NCBI GenBank assembly: GCA_020633315.1
Contig: JACKDV010000027.1
Span: 1 to 64,000 of the forward strand
DNA length: 64,000 bases
Direction: 5' to 3'
Origin: Myxococcales bacterium
Lineage (GTDB): Bacteria > Myxococcota_A > Polyangia > Nannocystales > Nannocystaceae
Shown: positions 26,302 through 36,358 of the stretch, one piece after another
Position numbering within the stretch: position 1 is the first letter of the stretch
How the letters are laid out: every line of letters begins with the position of its first letter
Notes under the pieces: model-generated
What the model was told of the DNA's origin: nothing
The model's input: the letters and a program-made list of their open reading frames with translations, nothing else
Databases searched by the model: none
Program-made: the position numbers and the translations under genes

Positions 26302-26826
26302 TTGGGCGCGCACCCCGGGCTCGAGCAGATCTACCGCGAGCACCATGCCTTCGTCTGGCGCGTCCTCCGACGCCTGGGCGCGCCCGCCGTGGACGATGCG
26401 GTCCAAGAGGTGTTCGTGGTGATGCATCGCCGACGCGGGGAGCTGGATCTCGCGCGGGGCCCTCGTCCGGTGCTGTACGGCATCGCCCGCAAGGTGGCCG
26501 CCCGCCAGCGCGAGAAGCTCGAGCGCGAGCCGCCGCCGCTGGCCCTGGTACGCGAGCCTCCGCCCGATCCCGAGCAGCGCACCGCCCAGGCCGAGGCGGC
26601 GCGCGTGGTTCGGGATGCCCTCGAGGCGATGGACGAGGGCAAGCGCATGACCTTCCTGCTCGCCGAGGTCGAGGGCATGACCATCCCCGAGGTCGCCCGG
26701 TGCGAGGGGATCAACCTCAACACCGCCTACGCGCGGCTCCGGGCCGCCCGCAAGCTGGTGCAGGACGCCGTGCGGCGGCACCAGGCGCGAGAGGAGGGGG
26801 CCCGTGCCCGAGCGCGACGACGCTGA
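26302..26826 (+). CDS. ECF-like RNA polymerase sigma factor
   Basis: 174 residues with the usual two-domain ECF layout. Region 2 is at about 8-75 (LEQIYREHHAFVWRVLRRLG, then VDDAVQEVFVVMHRR), and region 4 is a helix-turn-helix at about 115-160 (MTFLLAEVEGMTIPEVARCE, then NLNTAYARLRAARKLVQ). It directs RNA polymerase to an unknown regulon. It overlaps the following membrane protein gene by 23 bases, the usual arrangement of an ECF sigma with its regulator. The recurring short TAnnnT boxes elsewhere in the window are not evidence for this factor. Confidence 0.88.
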   Translation: MGAHPGLEQIYREHHAFVWRVLRRLGAPAVDDAVQEVFVVMHRRRGELDLARGPRPVLYGIARKVAARQREKLEREPPPLALVREPPPDPEQRTAQAEAARVVRDALEAMDEGKRMTFLLAEVEGMTIPEVARCEGINLNTAYARLRAARKLVQDAVRRHQAREEGARARARRR

Positions 26827-27574
26827 GCCCACGCCGCTGCCCCCGGACGTCCGCGACTACCTGCGGGCGTTCGTGGCCGAGGAGCGCCCATCGCCTCGGG
26901 CCCGCGCCACGACCTGGGCCGCGATCGAGGGCGAGCTACGGCAGGATCGACGGCGCCTGATCTCGTGGGGCGTGGGCGGCCTGCTCGCCCTGGCGGCCGC
27001 GGTGCTGCTCGTGCTGGGCATGCGCGGCGGTGGTCTCGAGCGAGCGCCGGCCGAGCCCTCGATGCAGACGCCATGGGAGGGCCGATCGGAGGACGGTGGC
27101 GCCGCGCTCGAGCGTGGACCCGAGCCCGCGTCGACCGACGACCGCCGCGAGTCCCCTCCGCCCGATCATGCGTCGAGCCCGGAGACCCCATCCCAGCCCT
27201 CGCCCGAGCCCGCGAGCGCCGTGACCGAGTCGAGGGCCGCGCGCAGGGTCGCGCCCCGAGCCTCGCGCCCGAGCGAGCAGATCGCTGCGGTCGCGCCCGA
27301 GCCCTCGGCCTCCACCCTCGCCGAGGAGCTGGCGCTGGTCCGCCGGGCCAAGCTCGCGCTATCCCGCGGGGAGGCGGCCAAGGCCCTGGAGGTGCTCGAC
27401 GAGCACCGCGAGCGCTTCGAGGACGGGGCGCTCGCCCGCGAGCGCAGCGTGCTGCGGGCCGAGGCCCTGTGCACCCTCGGTCGGCGGACGGAGGCGGTGG
27501 CGGTGCGCGACGCCTTCCTCGCGCGCCACCCCACCTCGCCCCTCGCGGCTCGGGTTCGCGACGTCTGTCGCTGA
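26804..27574 (+). CDS. Single-pass membrane protein, putative anti-sigma partner
   Basis: 256 residues; the GTG start lies inside the end of the sigma gene. A cytoplasmic N-terminal part (about 1-50) with PPDVRDYLRAFVAEE is followed by one membrane helix (LISWGVGGLLALAAAVLLVL, about 52-71). A long Pro/Glu/Ser-rich stretch comes next, then a C-terminal helical repeat region (about 175-256, e.g. LALSRGEAAKALEVLDEHRE) that resembles tetratricopeptide-type helices. No zinc anti-sigma HxxxCxxC motif is seen. The anti-sigma role is inferred from gene order and topology. Confidence 0.65.
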   Translation: MPERDDAEPTPLPPDVRDYLRAFVAEERPSPRARATTWAAIEGELRQDRRRLISWGVGGLLALAAAVLLVLGMRGGGLERAPAEPSMQTPWEGRSEDGGAALERGPEPASTDDRRESPPPDHASSPETPSQPSPEPASAVTESRAARRVAPRASRPSEQIAAVAPEPSASTLAEELALVRRAKLALSRGEAAKALEVLDEHRERFEDGALARERSVLRAEALCTLGRRTEAVAVRDAFLARHPTSPLAARVRDVCR

Positions 27575-27689
27575 GGCGCTCGTCGCCAGTCGCCGCGATC
27601 GGGCTCGCCGTCGGCACGCCGCCGCGGGGCGACCCGCGGAATCTCGCCGGAGCCCGAAATGGGCATCACGGAAATCGTCCCCTCGTCGC

Positions 27690-28919
27690 ATGACCGAGAC
27701 GATGACCATGACTTACCGTACTCACTCCCTTGGATGGCTGGCCTCTTTGTGCGCGCTGCCGCTGTTGGCGGCGTGCCCGGGCACGGTGGGCGATCTCGGC
27801 GACCACGGCGAGGACGGCCCGGGCGAGAGCTCGGGCGAGGAGGGCTCGGCGTCCGGCGGCTCCGGGGGCTCGGGCGGGACCTCGGCCAGCAGCTCCGAGG
27901 GCTCCGACACCAGCCTCGACACCGGGCCCGACGACGCGTGCACCGACGAGGAGTGCGGCCCTGCCCCGGGCGCGCCCAACTTCTTGTGCCAGGACGGCGT
28001 GACCTGGGGCGGCCCCGGTCCCTGCGAGCGCGGCGAGGACGGGACCTGCGGCTGGACCTTCGTGGAGTGCCCGGCGTGCTGCTACGTGGCCGAGGAGCCG
28101 CCGTGCATCGAGGGCTCGGTCTGCTGTGCCGACGGCACCTGGGCCTGCAACGATCCCGGCGGGCCCCCGCCGTGCGAGGCGGGCACCGTGTGTGCGTGCT
28201 GCGATGCCGCCGAGGAGCCGCCGTGCATCGAGGGCGCGACCTGCTGCGGCGGCGGGGTGTGGGCCTGCAGCGACGACGGGGGCAACCCCAGCTGCGGAGA
28301 CATCGGGGTGGTGTGCGACCTGCCCCCGACCGAGGAGTGCTGCGATGCCGCCGAGGAGCCGCCGTGCATCGAGGGCTCGATGTGCTGCGCCGACGGGAGC
28401 TGGGCCTGCGTGGACCCGGGCGGCCCCCCGCCCTGCGAGGTGCCCGGCGACGTCTGCCCCGACGGCGTGTGCCAGGAGGAGGGCGAGAGCTGTGCCGCGG
28501 GCGAGGGCTGCTGCGCCGGGCTGGAGTGCTGCGAGGGCGTGCCCGTGCCCCCGGGCAGCGAGTTCTGCTCCTCCATGTGCCCGATCAGCGATCGCAACCG
28601 CAAGGAGAACTTCGAGGCGATCGATGCCCAGGCGATCCTACACAAGCTGCTGCTGATGCCGATCACCACCTGGAACTACACCTTCGAGGATCCCCGCATC
28701 CGCCACCTCGGACCCATGGCGCAGGACTTCAAGACCGCGTTCGAGGTGGGGGCCACCGATCGGATGATCTTCCAGATCGACGCCGACGGGGTCGCGCTGG
28801 CCTCGATCCAGGCGATGTACGGCGAGCTGTCGGAGCTGCGCGAGGACAAGGCCGCGCTCGAGAAGACGGTGGAGGAGCTCGAGGCCCGGCTCGCCCGGCT
28901 CGAGGCGGCGGCTCGCTAG
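27690..28919 (+). CDS. Cys-rich lipoprotein with C-terminal tail-fibre (S74) chaperone domain
   Basis: 409 residues. Signal peptide ending ALPLLAAC (three nearby Met codons could start it); Ser/Gly linker; three Cys-rich repeats around the shared core EEPPCIEG (about 130-250); a further Cys cluster; then a C-terminal S74-type intramolecular chaperone domain from about residue 298. The domain starts ISDRNRKENFEAIDA, with Ser300 and Lys305 at the places of the self-cleavage dyad, continues HLGPMAQDFKTAFEV, and ends in a coiled coil (ELREDKAALEKTVEELEARL). S74 domains fold trimeric phage and cell-surface fibres, then may cut themselves off. Confidence 0.8.
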   Translation: MTETMTMTYRTHSLGWLASLCALPLLAACPGTVGDLGDHGEDGPGESSGEEGSASGGSGGSGGTSASSSEGSDTSLDTGPDDACTDEECGPAPGAPNFLCQDGVTWGGPGPCERGEDGTCGWTFVECPACCYVAEEPPCIEGSVCCADGTWACNDPGGPPPCEAGTVCACCDAAEEPPCIEGATCCGGGVWACSDDGGNPSCGDIGVVCDLPPTEECCDAAEEPPCIEGSMCCADGSWACVDPGGPPPCEVPGDVCPDGVCQEEGESCAAGEGCCAGLECCEGVPVPPGSEFCSSMCPISDRNRKENFEAIDAQAILHKLLLMPITTWNYTFEDPRIRHLGPMAQDFKTAFEVGATDRMIFQIDADGVALASIQAMYGELSELREDKAALEKTVEELEARLARLEAAAR

Positions 28920-28982
28920 GCTCGGCCGTTGGGGGCGGCGCGGCTCGGCCTGCGCCGCCCGGCGGCGGTGATAGGGTCGGCC

Positions 28983-29273
28983 ATGGTCGCCGAGCTCTCC
29001 CACACCTGCCCGATCTGCGGCCGCACCGGGCTGCGCAGCTACCCCCGCTACCCCCGCTACCTCTGCTCCGAGTGCGCTGCCCAGGTGGTCTCGGAGGACG
29101 GACGACCCCTGCGCTTCACCAACGAGGGGCCCTTCGGGGGCTTCGTGGCGGCCCACGCCGACGACGGCTCGCCCTACGCGGGCGGCGGTCGATGCTGGGT
29201 GCGGGGGGTGGAGTGCACGGCCGACGACGCCCGCTTCGGCGGGATCGTGGTGCAGACGCGGCCGTCGTCGTAG
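28983..29273 (+). CDS. Small zinc-ribbon-like protein
   Basis: 96 residues starting MVAELSHTCPICGRTGLRSY, with a second pair LCSEC 20 residues on: a CxxC...CxxC zinc-ribbon pattern. The rest is Gly/Asp-rich with two more Cys (GGGRCWVRGVEC). The function is not recognised; such proteins bind zinc and partner proteins or nucleic acid. A GATAGG box 7 bases before the ATG fits the leaderless pattern of this window. Confidence 0.65.
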   Translation: MVAELSHTCPICGRTGLRSYPRYPRYLCSECAAQVVSEDGRPLRFTNEGPFGGFVAAHADDGSPYAGGGRCWVRGVECTADDARFGGIVVQTRPSS

Positions 29274-29291
29274 CCGACCATCCCCGGGCGG

Positions 29292-30542
29292 CTATCCCAG
29301 GGCCCAGGCGAGGCGCCTGCCCGCAGTGGCGGGCCGCGGGCGGAGGCTCGGCGCCAATCGGGCCTGCGCCTTGGCGGCGCTCTCTTGCTGCTGCCGCCAC
29401 AGGGTGATGAGCCCCTCCTCGCGCTCGCGGGTGATGCCGGCGCGCAGCTTCTCGTGTCGCTCGGCCGGCTGCTCGCGCCACCACGCCAGGGTGTCGCGCA
29501 CCGTCTCGTCGATGCTGCGGGTGGTCAGCCCCGTGTCGACGGCCGCCTGATCGCTGATCTTGGTGAAGCCCTCGTAGCCCTCGGCCCCGGGGGGCACCCA
29601 CACCGGCATGTGCATCCAGGCCTCGACCTCCTGCGCCTCGAGGAACTCCTTGTCGGCCCACACCAGCGTGCTCGACTCGGCCGCGTGGGCCTGGCATGCC
29701 TCGAGCAACCCGCCGATGGTCAGCGGCGGCCTCGGCCCCACCAGGTTGTACACGCCCATGTGCGGGGCCTCGAGGGCGCCGAGCATCCACGCCGCCAGGT
29801 CGCGCACGTCGATCACCTGGATCGGATCGTCGGGCGTGCCCGGGGCCAGCACCTCGCCGCCCTGGTCGACGCGCGCGGGCCAGTAGGTGAAGCGATCGGT
29901 GGGATCGCCGGGGCCCACGATCAGCCCGGGGCGCACGTTGGTGGCGCGGCCGGGCAGGATGCTCTCCACCACCGCCTCGCACGCGGCCTTGAGCCCGCCG
30001 TAGGTCTCGCCATCGACCTGCTCGACCTCGGGGTCCGCGAGCTTCGCCACCGGGTAGCTCTCGTCGATGCCTTCCTTGCTGAAGTCGGCATAGGCCGAGA
30101 CCGACGAGACGAACACGTACTGGCCCACGCTGGGGGCCAGCAGCTCGGCCGACTGCCGGACGATGCGGGGCACGTAGCCCGAGGTGTCGATCACCGCGCG
30201 GAAGCGCCGGCCCTGCAGCGCGTCGAGGTTGCCGTCGCGATCGCCCCGCAGCTTCTCGAGCTCGGGGAACAGCTGCGGGTTGGTCTTGCCCCGGTTGAAC
30301 AGCGTGACCTCCCAGCCCCGGGCCAGCGCGGCCTCGACCACGTGGGGGCCCAGGAAGCCGGTCCCGCCCAGCACCAGCAGGGTCTTGTCGCCGAAGTCCT
30401 CGGGCCGGGGCGCGGGCGGGCCGGAGGCCGCGGCCCCCGACTCCGGAGGAGTCGACCCCGTGTCGCGTCGGCAGCCCATCGTCAGCATGCCGGCCGTGCC
30501 TGCGGCCAGGCCTCCCATGAACCATCGTCGTGTGCTCCGCAT
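29292..30542 (-). CDS. Tat-exported NAD-dependent epimerase/dehydratase-family protein
   Basis: 416 residues. The N-terminus STRRWFMGGLAAGTAGMLTM carries a twin-arginine motif and ends at a Cys, so the protein is probably Tat-exported and possibly lipidated. The Rossmann fold is clear: LLVLGGTGFLGPHVVEAALA (dinucleotide-binding GxxGxxG) and FNRGKTN. The usual active-site Tyr/Lys appears as ETYGGLKAACE, close to the YxxxK motif. Family members act on nucleotide sugars or reduced lignin/steroid-type substrates; an exported form is uncommon. The C-terminal 90 residues are helical and charged. Upstream is the divergent transporter gene. Confidence 0.78.
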   Translation of the reverse strand: MRSTRRWFMGGLAAGTAGMLTMGCRRDTGSTPPESGAAASGPPAPRPEDFGDKTLLVLGGTGFLGPHVVEAALARGWEVTLFNRGKTNPQLFPELEKLRGDRDGNLDALQGRRFRAVIDTSGYVPRIVRQSAELLAPSVGQYVFVSSVSAYADFSKEGIDESYPVAKLADPEVEQVDGETYGGLKAACEAVVESILPGRATNVRPGLIVGPGDPTDRFTYWPARVDQGGEVLAPGTPDDPIQVIDVRDLAAWMLGALEAPHMGVYNLVGPRPPLTIGGLLEACQAHAAESSTLVWADKEFLEAQEVEAWMHMPVWVPPGAEGYEGFTKISDQAAVDTGLTTRSIDETVRDTLAWWREQPAERHEKLRAGITREREEGLITLWRQQQESAAKAQARLAPSLRPRPATAGRRLAWALG

Positions 30543-30623
30543 CGTCGGGCCTTGGACTCCAGGGTACCCAATGGAGTTTCGCCGCGCCCGAAACCCCCGG
30601 ATCGGGGCTAGAGTCCAAGGCCC

Positions 30624-31901
30624 GTGCCCTCCGACCCGCCCTCCGCCGCCGAGCTCCAGCAGGAGCGACAGCGGGCGCTGGGGGCCGCGCTGTGCTTCTT
30701 CTCGCTGCTCGCGGGCTACTACGTGCTCCGCCCCGTCCGCGAGGAGATGGGCATCGAGGGCGGGGTTCGCCAGCTCCAGTGGCTCTACACGGGCACCTTC
30801 GTCTCCATCCTCGTGGTGGTGCCCCTGCTGTCGTGGCTGGTGGCCCGCCTGCGTCGCCGCGCGGCCGTCCCCACGATCTACGCGCTGTTCGTGCTCAACC
30901 TGCTGGTGTTCTGGGCGCTCATCGATCGCGTGGGCCCCGAGGCGCGGGTGGTGCTCGCCCGCGTGATCTACGTGTGGGTGAGCGTCTTCAACATGTTCGC
31001 GATCTCGCTGTTCTGGGCGCTGATGGCCGACGTGTTCTCGGTAGCGGGCAGCAAGCGACGCTTCGGCGTGGTGGCGGCGGGCGGCAGCGCGGGAGCGATC
31101 GGGGGGCCGCTGCTCACCGCGGGGCTGGCCGAGTCGCTCGGGCCGGGGCCGCTGCTGCTGGTGGCCGCGGTCCTGCTGAGCATGGCCACCCTGGGCATCG
31201 CCCGGCTCGGCCGCTGGGCGGGGAGCGAGGGGGGCGACGCCCCGGGAGCGCTGGGGGGCCGCTGGTGGGAGGGCGCCACCCTGCTGCTGCGCTCGCCGCA
31301 GCTGCGGGCGATCGCCGGCTACATCGTGCTGTTCACCTCGGTCTCCACCTTCCTGTACTTCGAGCAGGCCAACATCGTGGAGGCGGCGGTCCACGACGAG
31401 GGCGAGCGCACGGCCCTGTTCGCCCAGATGGACCTGGCCACCAACCTGCTCGCGCTGGGGCTGCAGGCCCTGGCCACCGCCGGGCTCATCCGCCGCTTCG
31501 GGGTGGCGCTCCTGCTGCTCTCGGTGCCGGTGCTGAGCGTGGTGGGCTTCGTCGCGCTCGCGGTGGCGCCGGTGCTGGTGGTGCTGGTGGCGGTCCAGGT
31601 GCTGCGACGCGCGATCAACTTCGCCCTGGCCCGCCCGGCGCGCGAGATCCTCTTCACCGCGGTCAGCCCGGCCGAGCGCTACAAGAGCAAGCTGGTGATC
31701 GACACCGTGGTGTACCGCGGCGGCGACATGCTCTCGGCCTGGGCCTTCGCAGGGCTCACGACGCTGGGGCTGGGGCTGTCGGCGATCGCCGCGGTGGGCA
31801 TCCCGGTGGCGGTCGCCTGGGGCGGCGTGGCGCGATCGCTCGGACGACGGGCGACCGCCGCCCGCTCCGACGCGGGCTCGGCGGGTGACGGCGGCGCGTG
31901 A
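30624..31901 (+). CDS. NTT/MFS-like transporter
   Basis: 425 residues with about 12 hydrophobic helices and a short cytoplasmic start (GTG; N-terminal SAAELQQERQRALGAALC). The motif YYVLRPVREEMGIEGGVRQL near residues 32-51 and FWALMADVFSVAGSKRRFG at about 131-149 are typical of the bacterial branch related to plastid/Chlamydia ATP:ADP translocases. The substrate of free-living bacterial members is not established; it may be a nucleotide, or be unrelated. A TAGAGT box lies 9 bases before the GTG. The next gene starts 40 bases after its stop. Confidence 0.77.
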   Translation: MPSDPPSAAELQQERQRALGAALCFFSLLAGYYVLRPVREEMGIEGGVRQLQWLYTGTFVSILVVVPLLSWLVARLRRRAAVPTIYALFVLNLLVFWALIDRVGPEARVVLARVIYVWVSVFNMFAISLFWALMADVFSVAGSKRRFGVVAAGGSAGAIGGPLLTAGLAESLGPGPLLLVAAVLLSMATLGIARLGRWAGSEGGDAPGALGGRWWEGATLLLRSPQLRAIAGYIVLFTSVSTFLYFEQANIVEAAVHDEGERTALFAQMDLATNLLALGLQALATAGLIRRFGVALLLLSVPVLSVVGFVALAVAPVLVVLVAVQVLRRAINFALARPAREILFTAVSPAERYKSKLVIDTVVYRGGDMLSAWAFAGLTTLGLGLSAIAAVGIPVAVAWGGVARSLGRRATAARSDAGSAGDGGA

Positions 31902-31929
31902 CGATTCGCAGCCGGGGCGCCTCGGCTGT

Positions 31930-31935
31930 TATCCT
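31930..31935 (+). promoter_or_regulatory. -10-like box TATCCT
   Basis: TATCCT lies 6 or 9 bases before two adjacent GTG codons (31942 or 31945). Confidence 0.45.
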
Positions 31936-31941
31936 CTCCCC

Positions 31942-32571
31942 GTGGTGCGCCCCCTCGTTCCCCTCGCGCTCGTGCTGCTCTGTGCCTGCCAAGACGCCGA
32001 CGCGGGCGGGGTGAAGGACTCGCAGGCGCTGCAGAAGACCCAGGCTCAGCTCGACAAGGTCAAGGCCGAGCTCTCCGACGCCCGGCGAGCGCTCGCCGAC
32101 GCCAAGGCTCGCCTCCAGCAGCTCCAGCAGCTGCGCAAGCAGGGCGCCGACGAGAACGGTGACCGGCCCCCGCTGCCGCCCCCCGGCGACTCGATCCGCT
32201 GCGAGACCCCCGAGCGCTGCACCATCGAGCGCGCGTACTACGACGAGGTGATGGGCAATCCCCTGCGCCTGCTCGATCAGGTGCGCATCGTCCCGTGGCA
32301 GGTGGACGGCGAGATGGGCGGGATCAAGCTGTTCGGCATCGACGAGGGCTCGATCCCCGCCGCCCTCGGCCTGAAGGGGGGCGACGTGGTGGTGGCGGTG
32401 GGCGGGCAGCCCCTCACCTCGTTCAACGACCTGATGGCCCTGGGCTCCACGCTCGGGCCCGCCAGCCGCTACGAGCTGAGGCTGCTGCGCGACGGCAAGG
32501 AGCTCACCGTGGTCATGGAGATCGTCGGCGAGCCCGCGCCCGTGCCGGAGGCGGCTCCCCAGAGCCCCTGA
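31942..32571 (+). CDS. GspC-like PDZ-domain lipoprotein
   Basis: 209 residues: signal peptide ending LVLLCAC, a coiled-coil segment (QALQKTQAQLDKVKAELSDA, about 25-65), then a C-terminal half that resembles the PDZ region of type II secretion GspC: a core beginning RAYYDEVMGNPLRLLDQVRI, then GIKLFGIDEGSIPAALGLKG and GDVVVAVGGQPLTSFNDLMA. PDZ domains bind the ends of partner proteins. No other secretion gene is present, so it may be an unattached envelope PDZ protein. A GTG start is chosen because a -10-like box lies just upstream. Confidence 0.72.
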   Translation: MVRPLVPLALVLLCACQDADAGGVKDSQALQKTQAQLDKVKAELSDARRALADAKARLQQLQQLRKQGADENGDRPPLPPPGDSIRCETPERCTIERAYYDEVMGNPLRLLDQVRIVPWQVDGEMGGIKLFGIDEGSIPAALGLKGGDVVVAVGGQPLTSFNDLMALGSTLGPASRYELRLLRDGKELTVVMEIVGEPAPVPEAAPQSP

Positions 32572-32621
32572 AACCTCCGCTGGCCGCGTGCCGTACCACA
32601 CTGCGCCCCGAGCTCCCCGCC

Positions 32622-34090
<1,469 letters not shown>

Positions 34091-34094
<4 letters not shown>

Positions 34095-34813
34095 AGCCTG
34101 AGATCGAGATCACCGACGACCCGGGCGCCCGGGCCGGGGCCCGGCTGGCCGAGACCATCGCGGCGGTGGCGTCCGAGCGCGGTCGCTGCCGCCTGGGCGT
34201 GCCGGGGGGCTCGTCGCCGATCCCCGTGTTCCACTGGCTGGCCCAGCACCTCGAGCCCGGCCTCGCCTCGTCGCTGGTGGTCACCTGGGTGGACGAGCGT
34301 CACCTGCCGGTGGAGGAGGGCGCGGGCTGGCGCTCGCTGCCGGCGCAGAGCAACCTGCGCGGCACCTGGGAGCACTGGCTGTCGCGCTGCGCCGTGCCGC
34401 CGCCCACCGTGCCCATGGCGCTGCCCGGCACCCTCGCGGAGGCCACCGCCCGCTACGCCGATGCCTTCGTCGCCCGCCTGGGGGCGCTCGACGTGGTGCT
34501 GCTGGGGATGGGCGAGGACGGCCACATCGCCTCGCTGTTCCCCGGCCACGCCGCGCTCGAGGCCACCGGCGTGTGCGTGGCCGTGCCCGACGGCCCCAAG
34601 CCGCCGCCCGAGCGAATCTCGCTCACCCTGCCCGTGCTGCAAGACGTGGAGCGGGCGGTGCTGGTGGCCACCGGCGCGGGCAAGGCCAACGCGCTGGCCC
34701 GCGTGCACGCCGGCGATCGTTCCCTCCCCCTCGGACGCTACCAACCGCGAGGTGACTGGCACTGGGTGCTCGACCCGGCCGCCGCCTCGGAGCTGCAAAG
34801 GAAATCCACATGA
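34091..34813 (+). CDS. pgl: 6-phosphogluconolactonase
   Basis: 240 residues of the DevB/Pgl type. It hydrolyses 6-phosphogluconolactone to 6-phosphogluconate, the second step of the oxidative pentose-phosphate pathway. Conserved blocks: GVPGGSSPIPVFHWL, TWVDERHLPVEE with a later SNLRGT, and LLGMGEDGHIASLFPGH, which carries the catalytic His. The start ATG overlaps the zwf stop as ATGA and its own stop overlaps gnd in the same way, so the three enzymes are translationally coupled. Confidence 0.93.
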
Positions 34814-36237
34814 GCACCGCCGATCTCGCCGTCGTGGGCCTGGGCGTGATGGGGGCCAACCTGGCCCGCAACTTCCACAGCCGTGGGCTCACCGTCGCCG
34901 TCTACAACCGCAATCCCGCCGTGGCCGACGCGTTCCATGCCGAGCACGGCGACCCCCGCCTGATCGACTGCCGCAGCTACGAGGCCCTGGCCGCGGCCCT
35001 GAAGCCCCCGCGCATCGTGGTGCTCATGGTCACCGCGGGCCGGGCCGTGGATGCGGTGATCGACGAGCTGCGCCCCCGGCTCGAGCCGGGCGACGTGATC
35101 ATCGACGGCGGCAACTCCCACTGGCCCGACACCGAGCGGCGCCACGAGCTGCTCGCGCCCACCGGCCTGCGCTTCGTGGGCATGGGGGTCTCGGGCGGCG
35201 AGGAGGGAGCGCTGCGCGGGCCCTCGATGATGCCCGGCGGCGACCGGGAATCGTGGGAGCGCCTGCGCCCGCTGCTCGAGAGCGCGGCGGCGGTCAGCGA
35301 CGGTGGCCCCTGCGTGACCTGGTGCGGCCACCGCAGCGCCGGGCATGCGGTGAAGATGATCCACAACGGCATCGAGTACGGCGACATGCAGCTCATCGCC
35401 GAGACCTGGAGCCTGCTGCGCAACGGCCTGGGCCTGGGCCCGTCCCGCCTGCGCGAGGTGTTCGCGGGCTGGAACGGGGGGCGCCTGGGCAGCTTCCTCA
35501 TCGAGATCACGGCCGAGATCGTGGCCGCGGCCGATCCCCAGGGCTCCGCGAAGGGCACGACGCCGCTGGTCGACGCCATCCTCGACGTGGCGGGGCAGAA
35601 GGGCACCGGGCGCTGGACCGCGATCGATGCGATCGAGGCCGGGGTGCCGCTGGGCACGATCACCGCGGCCGTCGACGCGCGGGCGCTGTCGGCCCGGCTC
35701 GACGATCGACGGCGCGCGGCCGAGATCTTCGCCGAGCCCCCGGCACCCCTGGCCGGGGTGAGCGAGGACGATCTCGAGGCCGCGCTCTATGCCGCCAAGC
35801 TCATGAGCTACACCCAGGGCTTCGACCTGCTGCGCACCGCCTCGCGCGAGCGGGGCTACGAGACCGACCTGGCCGAGGTGGCGCGGATCTGGAAGGCCGG
35901 CTGCATCATTCGCGCGCGCTTCCTCGATCGGGTGCATGCCGCCTACCGCCGCGATCCCTCGCTGCCGCTCTTGTGCCTCGACCCCGGCTTCGCCGACGAG
36001 CTGCGCGCGGCCCTGCCCGCGTGGCGCCGGGTGGTCGCGGCGGCCACCGCCGCGGGTCACCCCGTGCCTGCGCTGTCGGCCTCGCTCGCGTGGTTCGACA
36101 CCATGCGCCAGGCCCGGGGCTCGGCTGCGCTCATCCAGGCACAGCGTGACTACTTCGGAGCACACACCTACCGCCGCGTGGACGCACCCGACGAGATCGT
36201 GCACACCGAGTGGTCCGAGCTGCAGCAGCTACCGTGA
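34810..36237 (+). CDS. gnd: 6-phosphogluconate dehydrogenase, decarboxylating
   Basis: 475 residues, the long (dimeric) type. Third enzyme of the pathway: 6-phosphogluconate to ribulose 5-phosphate, CO2 and NADPH. Features: Rossmann motif VVGLGVMGANLARNF, AVYNRNP (an NADP-preferring Asn-Arg), IIDGGNSHWPDTE, the catalytic Lys in HAVKMIHNGIEYGDM, GQKGTGRWTA, and the C-terminal RDYFGAHTYRR. All catalytic blocks are intact. It completes the oxidative branch; no transaldolase or transketolase gene is near. Confidence 0.95.
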   Translation: MSTADLAVVGLGVMGANLARNFHSRGLTVAVYNRNPAVADAFHAEHGDPRLIDCRSYEALAAALKPPRIVVLMVTAGRAVDAVIDELRPRLEPGDVIIDGGNSHWPDTERRHELLAPTGLRFVGMGVSGGEEGALRGPSMMPGGDRESWERLRPLLESAAAVSDGGPCVTWCGHRSAGHAVKMIHNGIEYGDMQLIAETWSLLRNGLGLGPSRLREVFAGWNGGRLGSFLIEITAEIVAAADPQGSAKGTTPLVDAILDVAGQKGTGRWTAIDAIEAGVPLGTITAAVDARALSARLDDRRRAAEIFAEPPAPLAGVSEDDLEAALYAAKLMSYTQGFDLLRTASRERGYETDLAEVARIWKAGCIIRARFLDRVHAAYRRDPSLPLLCLDPGFADELRAALPAWRRVVAAATAAGHPVPALSASLAWFDTMRQARGSAALIQAQRDYFGAHTYRRVDAPDEIVHTEWSELQQLP

Positions 36238-36358
36238 GACGCACCAGCCCTCGATCGGGGCCTGCGTCGCGGGACGCCGGGTGATCTGCTGCGCCTCGAT
36301 CGCATGGCCCTAGCAATGCGGGGCGCGTGTCCTCGTCCAAGGCGCCGTGGTGGATGGA

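Noticed and set aside
27030..27224. Alternative frames inside the putative anti-sigma gene
   Set aside because: They are Arg/Pro/Ala-rich shadows without support.
28076..28460. Repeats near 28.1-28.4 kb considered as CRISPR-like
   Set aside because: They are in frame, imperfect, and encode the Cys-rich protein repeats, with no spacer pattern.
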